In this document: positions 58,048 to 64,000 of the stretch, one piece after another
Layout of the letters: each line of letters begins with the position of its first letter
Position numbering within the stretch: position 1 is the first letter of the stretch
Source: Pseudooceanicola nanhaiensis
Lineage (GTDB): Bacteria; Pseudomonadota; Alphaproteobacteria; Rhodobacterales; Rhodobacteraceae
DNA: 64,000 nucleotides
NCBI RefSeq assembly: GCF_020171315.1
Contig: NZ_JAIUZP010000014.1
Span: 1-64,000, forward strand
Direction of reading: 5' to 3'
Notes under the pieces: model-generated
Seen by the model: only the letters and a program-made list of their open reading frames with translations
Databases searched by the model: none
Told to the model about the DNA's origin: nothing
Translations under genes and position numbers: made by a program

Positions 58048-60153
58048 ATGAGCAAGACAGCCACCGCCAAGGCCAAGCCCTTTGCCCTCCCGGAGTGGAT
58101 GACCCGCTCGCTGGCCAATCACGACATCGGCTTTGCCATCGGCGTGACGCTGGTGCTGCTGATGCTCTTCATCCCGCTGCCTCCGGTGCTGCTGGATCTT
58201 GGGCTGGCGATCTCGCTGTCGCTGTCGGTGCTGATCCTGATGGTGGCGCTGTGGATCCCGAAGCCGCTGGAGTTCAACTCCTTCCCGACGCTGCTGCTGG
58301 TGGTGACCATGCTGCGGCTGTCGCTGAACGTCGCCTCGACCCGGCTGATCCTGAGCGAGGGCCACACCGGGCCCGGCGCGGCGGGTGGCGTGATCGAGGG
58401 CTTTTCGCGGTTCATCGTGGGCGGCAATTACGTCATCGGGATCGTGATCTTTACCATCCTCGTGGTGATCAACTTCGTGGTGATCACCAAGGGCTCGACC
58501 CGGATCGCGGAAGTCGCGGCGCGGTTCTCGCTGGATGCGATGCCGGGCAAGCAGATGGCGATCGACGCCGACCTTGGCGCGGGCATGATCGACGAGAACG
58601 AGGCCCGCCGCCGCCGCAAGGAGCTGGAGGACGAAAGCGGGTTCTTCGGGGCCATGGACGGTGCGTCCAAGTTCGTGCGCGGCGACGCGGTGGCGGGGAT
58701 CATCATCACGCTGGTGAACGTGGTGGGCGGCATCCTGATCGGCGTGCTGCAACACGGGCTGTCGGTCGGATCGGCTGCGGATTTCTACACGGTGCTGACC
58801 ATCGGCGACGGGCTGGTGAGCCAGATCCCCGCGCTGGTCGTATCGCTGGCCGCGGGCCTGCTGGTGACCAAGGGCGGCACCGAGGGCGCGGCGAACGAGG
58901 CGGTGCTGGGGCAGCTGTCGAAGTTCCCCAAGGCGCTTTACATGGCCGCCGCGCTGCTTTTCGGGATCGGGCTGCTGCCCGGCTTCCCGATGCCGATCTT
59001 CGTGCTGCTGACGGGGTTGATGGCCGGTCTTGGCTGGACGATGCAGCGCCGGGCGCAGGCGGCGGAGGACAAGAAGGTCCGCGACGCGGTTGCGGCCGAG
59101 CGGGCGGGCGCGGCCAAGCCCGAGGACGACATCAAGGAAACCATGAAGCTGGACGATCTGCGCCTCGAGATGGGCGCGGCGCTGGTGCCGTTGATCAACG
59201 CGCCCGACGCCGCCCTGCCGGGCAAGATCCGCTCTCTCCGCTCGCTCTTCGCGCGCGAATACGGCTTTGTCCTGCCCTCGGTGCGGATCAAGGACGAGGC
59301 GGCGCTGCCCTCCACCAGCTATGCGATCCGGGTGCAGGGCGTGGACGTGGCCCGGGGCGAAGTGCGCCCGCACGGCATGATGGTGATCAACCCCGCCGAG
59401 GCGCCGATCGCCCTGCCGGGGGAGAAGTGCAAGGACCCGACCTTTGGCCTCGACGCGGTCTGGGTCGACCGGGCCCATGCGCAGGAGGCCGAACGGCAGG
59501 GGTACACCGTCGTCGATCCCGAGAGCGTCATCACCACCCACCTGACCGAGGTGATCAAGGAGCATATGCCGGAGCTGCTGACCTATGGCGCGACGCAGGG
59601 CCTGATCAACAACCTCGACCGGGAGTACCAGAAGCTGGCGAACGAGATCGGCGGCTCGCCGGTGATCACGGTGCAGCAGGTGCTGCAACAGCTGCTGAAG
59701 GAACATGTCTCGATCCGGAACCTGCCGCTGATCATCGAGGCGATTGCCGAGGTCGGGCGCAAGAACCCGAACATCATCACGGTGACGGAGCATGTGCGGC
59801 GCAAGCTGGCGAGCCAGATCTGCAACTCGCTGACCGATCAGAGCGGCTATATCTCGGCCATCAACCTCTCGGGCAGCTGGGAGAAGGAATTCATCGACGC
59901 GGTGCGGGTGAACGGCGACGACCGGAATTTCCTGATGTCGCCGCAGCGGGTGCAGGAATTCGTGCTGCAGGCCCGGCAGGTGATCCAGAAGCACGCCTCG
60001 AAGGATGAATGGCCCGCGATCATGGTGCCGCCGGACGTGCGGACCTTCGTGCGGTCGATGCTGGAGCGGGTCAGCCCGCGCACCCCGGTGATTGCCCACG
60101 CGGAGATCCACCGCAAGGCGCAGATCCGCACCGTCGGCACCATCGGGGACTGA
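58048..60153 (+). CDS. flhA: flagellar export gate protein FlhA
   Basis: This encodes 701 aa, the usual size. The N-terminal half has about eight membrane segments and the conserved cytoplasmic loop (FVVITKGSTRIAEVAARFSLDAMPGKQMAIDADLGAGMIDENEARRRRKELEDESGFFGAMDGASKFVRGDAVAGIIITLVN). The C-terminal half (from about 365) is the substrate- and chaperone-docking domain. FlhA is the proton-driven part of the gate. Confidence 0.98.
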   Translation: MSKTATAKAKPFALPEWMTRSLANHDIGFAIGVTLVLLMLFIPLPPVLLDLGLAISLSLSVLILMVALWIPKPLEFNSFPTLLLVVTMLRLSLNVASTRLILSEGHTGPGAAGGVIEGFSRFIVGGNYVIGIVIFTILVVINFVVITKGSTRIAEVAARFSLDAMPGKQMAIDADLGAGMIDENEARRRRKELEDESGFFGAMDGASKFVRGDAVAGIIITLVNVVGGILIGVLQHGLSVGSAADFYTVLTIGDGLVSQIPALVVSLAAGLLVTKGGTEGAANEAVLGQLSKFPKALYMAAALLFGIGLLPGFPMPIFVLLTGLMAGLGWTMQRRAQAAEDKKVRDAVAAERAGAAKPEDDIKETMKLDDLRLEMGAALVPLINAPDAALPGKIRSLRSLFAREYGFVLPSVRIKDEAALPSTSYAIRVQGVDVARGEVRPHGMMVINPAEAPIALPGEKCKDPTFGLDAVWVDRAHAQEAERQGYTVVDPESVITTHLTEVIKEHMPELLTYGATQGLINNLDREYQKLANEIGGSPVITVQQVLQQLLKEHVSIRNLPLIIEAIAEVGRKNPNIITVTEHVRRKLASQICNSLTDQSGYISAINLSGSWEKEFIDAVRVNGDDRNFLMSPQRVQEFVLQARQVIQKHASKDEWPAIMVPPDVRTFVRSMLERVSPRTPVIAHAEIHRKAQIRTVGTIGD

Positions 60154-60157
60154 CGCG

Positions 60158-60913
60158 ATGGACCTGACGGCCTTCCTGACGGCGCAGGTGACGGGCTTCG
60201 TGCTCGTCTTTGCGCGTCTGGGGTCCACCTTCATGTTCATGCCGGGCTTCGGCGAGGCGCTGATCCCCCTGCGGGTGCGGCTGGCCTTTGCGCTGCTGCT
60301 CTCGGTCGCGCTGCGGCCCGCGGTGGACGTGCCGGACACCGAGTTCGCCAATGTCTTCCAGCTGATCTTCTCGCTGGGGCTGGAGGTGACCATCGGGGTC
60401 TGGATCGGGATCACCGCGCGGATCATCATGTCCTCGATCCAGTTCGCGGGCTACCAGGTGGGCCTGACCTCGGGCCTTGCGAACGCGTTCTCGAACGAGC
60501 TGGGATCGTTCCAGGGCTCGACCCTGATCGCCTCGGCGCTGATGATGGCGGGGGCGGCGCTGATCTTTGCCAGCGACCTGCATTACCTGATCATCGACGC
60601 GCTGATGCGCTCTTACGAGGTGTTTCCGCTGGGGGGGATGATGCCCGGCGACATGGCCCAGCAGATCCTGCGGGCGGGGGGCATGAGCTTCTACATCGGG
60701 GCGATGATCGCCGCGCCCTTCTTCGTCATGTCGCTGGTGCTGAACGTGGGCTTCGGCCTTGCCAACCGGATGATGCCCACGCTGCCGGTCTTCTTCATCG
60801 CGGCGCCCGTCCTCATCGCCTCGGGGCTTTTCGTTCTGGTCATGGCCAGCCCGATGATGCTTCATGTGGTCCACGACCGCTTTGCCGACTGGCTGAACGG
60901 CCTGGTCTTCTGA
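60158..60913 (+). CDS. fliR: flagellar export gate protein FliR
   Basis: This encodes 251 aa from the ATG four bases after the flhA stop. It is hydrophobic, with FliR motifs FVLVFARLGSTFMFMPGFGEALIPLRVRLAFALLLSVALRP and IMSSIQFAGYQVGLTSGLANAFSNELGSFQGSTLIASALMMAGAALIFASDLHYLIIDALMRSYEVFPLG. It completes the FliPQR channel. Confidence 0.96.
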   Translation: MDLTAFLTAQVTGFVLVFARLGSTFMFMPGFGEALIPLRVRLAFALLLSVALRPAVDVPDTEFANVFQLIFSLGLEVTIGVWIGITARIIMSSIQFAGYQVGLTSGLANAFSNELGSFQGSTLIASALMMAGAALIFASDLHYLIIDALMRSYEVFPLGGMMPGDMAQQILRAGGMSFYIGAMIAAPFFVMSLVLNVGFGLANRMMPTLPVFFIAAPVLIASGLFVLVMASPMMLHVVHDRFADWLNGLVF

Positions 60914-60923
60914 GGGCGGCGCG

Positions 60924-62048
60924 ATGGCAGAGCAGGATACCGACAAGGACAACCGCACAGAGGAGCCGACGCTCCGAAAGCTGCGAAAGGCGCGGCAACA
61001 GGGGGACGTCCCCTCCTCGCGGGAGCCGGGCATCCTCATGGGCGTGCTGTCCCTGACGATCATCGCGATGTTCCTGCTGCCGCAGATGGGGCCGAACCTT
61101 GCCGGGGTGCTGGGCAACATCTTCCGCATCGCCGGCACGGTCGAGATCGGCGAGGACCGCGCGGGCCTGCGCGACGTGGGGCAGGTCACGTGGTCGCTGG
61201 CGCGGAGCCTTGGCGTCGTGCTGGGGCCGGTGCTGGTGCTGCTGGTGACCACGGCGATCTTCGGCGTGCTGGTCCAGGGCGAGACGGTGGTGGCCGTCGA
61301 GCGGATCAAGCCCAAGATGTCCAAGATCAACCCGCTGGCGGGGTTCAAGCGCATCTTCTCGGTCGATGCCCTGGTCGAGTTCCTGAAATCCGTGTCCAAG
61401 GTGCTGTTCGTGGGCTCTGTCGCGGTCTGGGTCGGCACCCGCGCCGTGCGCCAGATCTGGCAGGGCGAGGGCATGCTGCCCGAAACGCTGCTGGCCTACA
61501 TCGGGCGGCAGGTGGCCCTGCTGCTGATCATCGTGACCGTCTTCCTTGCGGTGCTCTCGATCGTCGACGTGATCTGGAAGCGGCACCGCTGGATGCAGAA
61601 GCAGCGCATGACGCTTCAGGAAGTGAAGGAAGAGCACAAGGAAAACGAGGGCGATCCGCAGATCAAGGCGCGCCGGATGCAGCAGCGCCGGAAGCGGGCC
61701 AAGCAGCGGATCAAGACCGCCGTGCCGAAGGCCACCGTGATCCTGACCAACCCGACCCATTTCGCGGTCGCGCTGCGCTATGAGCAGGGCACCGACATCG
61801 CCCCGGTCTGCGTAGCCAAGGGCGCGGACCTGATGGCGGCGCAGATCCGGAAGCTGGCGCTGGAGCACGAGGTGCCCATCGTCGAGAACAAGCCGCTGGC
61901 GCGGGCGCTTTTCACCGTGGCCGAGATCGACGAGCAGATCCCGCTGGAGCACTGGCAGGCGGTGGCGGAGATCATCGGCTTCCTCTTCGACCTGAAGAAG
62001 AACGTGGACCGTCGTCCGCCGGAGGGCTCCAGCCTGCGCTTCGACTGA
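60924..62048 (+). CDS. flhB: flagellar export switch protein FlhB
   Basis: This encodes 374 aa. Four membrane segments are followed by the cytoplasmic domain with the autocleavage site NPTH (276-279) in VILTNPTHFAVALRYEQGTDIAPVCVAKGADLMAAQIRKLALEHEVPIVENKPLARALF. The cut between Asn and Pro, triggered with FliK, changes substrate class. It is the last flagellar gene of the window. A hairpin ACTGCCGG/CCGGCAGT follows at 62064-62084. Confidence 0.97.
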   Translation: MAEQDTDKDNRTEEPTLRKLRKARQQGDVPSSREPGILMGVLSLTIIAMFLLPQMGPNLAGVLGNIFRIAGTVEIGEDRAGLRDVGQVTWSLARSLGVVLGPVLVLLVTTAIFGVLVQGETVVAVERIKPKMSKINPLAGFKRIFSVDALVEFLKSVSKVLFVGSVAVWVGTRAVRQIWQGEGMLPETLLAYIGRQVALLLIIVTVFLAVLSIVDVIWKRHRWMQKQRMTLQEVKEEHKENEGDPQIKARRMQQRRKRAKQRIKTAVPKATVILTNPTHFAVALRYEQGTDIAPVCVAKGADLMAAQIRKLALEHEVPIVENKPLARALFTVAEIDEQIPLEHWQAVAEIIGFLFDLKKNVDRRPPEGSSLRFD

Positions 62049-62226
62049 GGCGGGGGCCGCGGGACTGCCGGATAACCCGGCAGTTGGTCGGGCGAGGCGC
62101 GCCGGGGCAGGGGGTGTCCTTGTCATCCGCCGGGGGCGCTCCTACGGTCCGGGCCGAACCTCACCCGGGGCCTGCCTCCCTCTGCCGGTCCGGCTTTTTC
62201 CCCGTTTTTTAAGGACAGACGACGCG

Positions 62227-63045
62227 ATGACCTTCCAAAAAGATGTCGAGACCCGTTACGGCGGGCTGATGCCCGCAAAGCCGCTGATCGAGGCGACCGC
62301 CGTGATGGAGCAGATGATGTCCCACCGGTCGGTCCGCAGCTACGAGGACCGGCCGCTGCCCGAGGGGATGCTGGAGACGCTGCTGGCGGCGGGCCAGTCG
62401 GGGGCCTCCTCCTCCAACATGCAGGCGATCAGCATCGTCGCGGTGCGCGATCCCGCCCGCAAGGCCGAGCTGGCGGAGATGGGGCGTCAGCCTTTCCTCG
62501 CCACGGCGCCGGTGATCCTGTGCTTCGTGGCGGACCATTCCCGCGCGGCCCGGATCGGCGCGCGCACCGGGGTCGATCTCTTCACGCTGCCCTACATGGA
62601 CAACCTGCTGGCCGCGACCTGCGACTGCGCCATCGTGGCCCAGAACATGGTGCTGGCGGCGGAATCGCTGGGGGTCGGAAGCTGCTATGTCGGCAACCTG
62701 CGCAACGAACCGGCCCGGCTGGCCAAGCTGCTGAACCTGCCGCCGCGCGCGGTGGTGATCTTCGGCCTGACCATGGGCTACGAGGCGCCGCCCGTCACTG
62801 GTGTCCGCCCGCGTTTGCCGCAGGGCGTTGTCCTGCACGAGGAGACCTACAACCGCGACGAGGCCGCCGAGGCACAGATCATGGCGGAGTACGATGCCGT
62901 CTTTGCCCGCCACGAGGCCGGGCAGAACCGCCCGCCGGTCACCTTCTCACAGCGCAACGCCGAGCGCTATGCCAGTGCCGAATACCTGTCGGGCCGGGAC
63001 AAGCTGAAGGCGCAGTTGCAGGACATGGGTTTCCCCCTGCTCTGA
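62227..63045 (+). CDS. NfsA-type nitroreductase family protein
   Basis: This encodes 272 aa. The flavin-binding N-terminal motif is MMSHRSVRSYEDRPLPEGMLETLLAAGQSGASSSNMQAISIVAV, with LLAATCDCAIVAQNMVLAAESLGVGSCYVGNLRNEPARLAKLLNLPPRAVVIFGLTMGYEA and a C-terminal extension as in NfsA/Frp enzymes. These FMN proteins reduce nitroaromatics, quinones or flavins with NADPH. It has no evident link to motility. Confidence 0.88.
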   Translation: MTFQKDVETRYGGLMPAKPLIEATAVMEQMMSHRSVRSYEDRPLPEGMLETLLAAGQSGASSSNMQAISIVAVRDPARKAELAEMGRQPFLATAPVILCFVADHSRAARIGARTGVDLFTLPYMDNLLAATCDCAIVAQNMVLAAESLGVGSCYVGNLRNEPARLAKLLNLPPRAVVIFGLTMGYEAPPVTGVRPRLPQGVVLHEETYNRDEAAEAQIMAEYDAVFARHEAGQNRPPVTFSQRNAERYASAEYLSGRDKLKAQLQDMGFPLL

Positions 63046-63054
63046 TCGGAACCT

Positions 63055-63066
63055 TCCCCGCGGGGA
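63055..63066. repeat. palindrome copy 7, shortened
   Basis: The sequence reads CCTTCCCCGCGGGGATG: a 12-base perfect core (TCCCCGCGGGGA) with one lost base pair in the outer arm. It lies 9 bases after the nitroreductase stop, 10 kb from the main cluster, and resembles a decayed member of the family. Confidence 0.6.
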
Positions 63067-63072
63067 TGAGGG

Positions 63073-63103
63073 ACGGGCGTGGCCGAGGGGCCGCGCCCGT
63101 TTT
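63073..63103 (+). terminator. terminator after the nitroreductase
   Basis: ACGGGCG...GGCC pairs with GGCC...CGCCCGT with unpaired bases in the arms, followed by TTT. It separates the nitroreductase gene from the following MaoC-like gene. Confidence 0.6.
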
Positions 63104-63191
63104 GCGTCAGGGGAAGCGTCACGATAGAATTAGCTTGCAGATAATTAGCTAGATACCTATCCTGAGGCCAACTTTGGGAGGAGTTCGGCTC

Positions 63192-64000
63192 ATGATTGAG
63201 TATGAGGCCCTGCTGGCGCGTGAATTTGCGCCGGTGGAACACAGCTATTCGAAACGCGATACCATTCTCTATGCGCTTGGCCTTGGCCTTGGCGCGGATC
63301 CGTCGAACCCCGCGCATCTGCGCGCGACCTACGAGGGGGCGGAAGGCTTTGGCGCGCTGCCCGCCATGGTCAACGTGCTGGCCTATCCCGGGTTCTGGGC
63401 AATGGAGCCCGACACCGGCCTGACATGGCAGAAGATCCTCCACGGCGAGCAGAGCCTGACGCTCCACGCCCCGCTGCCCGCCGAGGGCACGCTGGTGGGC
63501 GAGACGAAGGTCACCGGCATCGTGGACAAGGGCGCCGACAAGGGCGCGCTGATCTATTCCGAGCGGGTGCTGACCGACAAGGCCAGCGGCACGAAGATCG
63601 CCACCGTCGCCTCCACCAGTTTCGCGCGGGGCGATGGCGGGTTCGGCGGGCCGGACGGGCCGGTGAAGCCGGTGCACAAGCTGCCCGAGACGGATCCGGA
63701 GGCGACCTTCGATCACCCGACGCAGCCCGGTGCGGCGCTGATCTATCGGCTGAGCGGCGACTGGAACCCGCTGCACGCGGATCCGGCGGTGGCGCAGGGC
63801 GTGGGCTTCGAGAAGCCGATCCTGCACGGGCTCTGCACCCTTGGGATCGCCGCGTGGTCCGTGACGCAGGCCATGGCGGAGGGGCGGTCCGAGGCGTTGA
63901 CCCATCTGCAGCTGCGGTTCTCGGCGCCGGTCTATCCCGGCGAGACGATCCGCACCGAGATGTGGCGCGCAGGAAACGAGGTCTCGTTCCGCGCCCGCGT
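63192..64000 (+). CDS. MaoC-family enoyl-CoA hydratase, 3' end outside the window
   Basis: This is a partial gene of at least 269 codons, starting at the ATG preceded by GGGAGGAG. It begins MIEYEALLAREFAPVEHSYSKRDTILYALGLGLG, an N-terminal hot-dog domain. The second hot-dog domain has the hydratase-2 signature YRLSGDWNPLHADPAVAQGVGFEKPILHG, with the catalytic Asp and His. Double-hot-dog MaoC enzymes hydrate 2-enoyl-CoA in fatty acid or side-chain oxidation. The frame is open to the last base. Confidence 0.9.
   Translation, partial: MIEYEALLAREFAPVEHSYSKRDTILYALGLGLGADPSNPAHLRATYEGAEGFGALPAMVNVLAYPGFWAMEPDTGLTWQKILHGEQSLTLHAPLPAEGTLVGETKVTGIVDKGADKGALIYSERVLTDKASGTKIATVASTSFARGDGGFGGPDGPVKPVHKLPETDPEATFDHPTQPGAALIYRLSGDWNPLHADPAVAQGVGFEKPILHGLCTLGIAAWSVTQAMAEGRSEALTHLQLRFSAPVYPGETIRTEMWRAGNEVSFRAR

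Noticed and set aside
57793-60429. Minus-strand open frame of 878 codons opposite flhA
   Set aside because: It is a shadow of flhA, full of Arg/His/Asp repeats with no ribosome site.

Overview
The window looks like a piece of a Rhodobacterales (roseobacter-type) alphaproteobacterial genome: GC-rich, with FlaF/FlbT flagellin control, an FtcR-type regulator, MucR regulators, a TRAP transporter, and a plasmid-type DnaA-like replicase with parAB as described in that order. Only the 3' end of a 5S rRNA gene is present at the left edge, so an rRNA operon lies immediately outside. Everything is read from sequence; no database search was possible.

Layout. 0-0.3 kb: 5S rRNA end and terminators. 0.3-1.4 kb: a small exported protein and an Lrp/AsnC regulator. 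1.5-37.1 kb: first flagellar block, holding motA with a FliJ-like gene, a probable glycosyltransferase locus (an unknown protein, a GT2-FkbM fusion, a TPR-glycosyltransferase), two MucR-type genes, motB, an unknown gene preceded by a DnaA-box cluster, an RpoH-like sigma factor with fliK-flgD, flgF-G-A-H plus a FliL-like gene, a large exported helical-repeat protein, flgE-K-L, ftcR, flgI-J-N, flagellin-flaF-flbT-DUF1217, fliF-H-N-P-G, and fliL-M-(unknown)-motE. 37.2-43.5 kb: TRAP transporter, an arylmalonate-decarboxylase/maleate-isomerase-family enzyme, a GntR regulator and a hydantoinase. 43.6-48.9 kb: a Ugp-type ABC transporter and a metallophosphodiesterase. 49-54.3 kb: a TRIC-type membrane protein and a replication/partition module (parB, parA, iteron-like origin, DnaA-like rep). 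54.4-62.0 kb: second flagellar block (fliI; flgB-C-fliE-fliQ-slt-flhA-fliR-flhB). 62.2 kb to the end: a nitroreductase and a truncated MaoC-type hydratase gene.

How the genes work together. The two blocks encode an apparently full flagellum: MS ring, C ring, export apparatus, rod, rings, hook, junctions, filament and stators. No chemotaxis genes, fliA, fliD/fliS or flhF/flhG are seen. Control probably runs through FtcR, MucR, the RpoH-like sigma factor and FlaF/FlbT. An octamer CAWGWATA recurs in four divergent flagellar promoter regions and is a candidate shared operator.

The most unusual feature is the plasmid-type replication module between the two flagellar blocks. It is dotted with copies of the palindrome CTTCCCCGCGGGGAAG, two of which lie inside the parA and parB reading frames, and it is bracketed by two structured 70-bp direct repeats whose differences fall almost entirely in hairpin loops. 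Together this suggests a flagellar chromid or plasmid, or a plasmid integrated into a chromosome.
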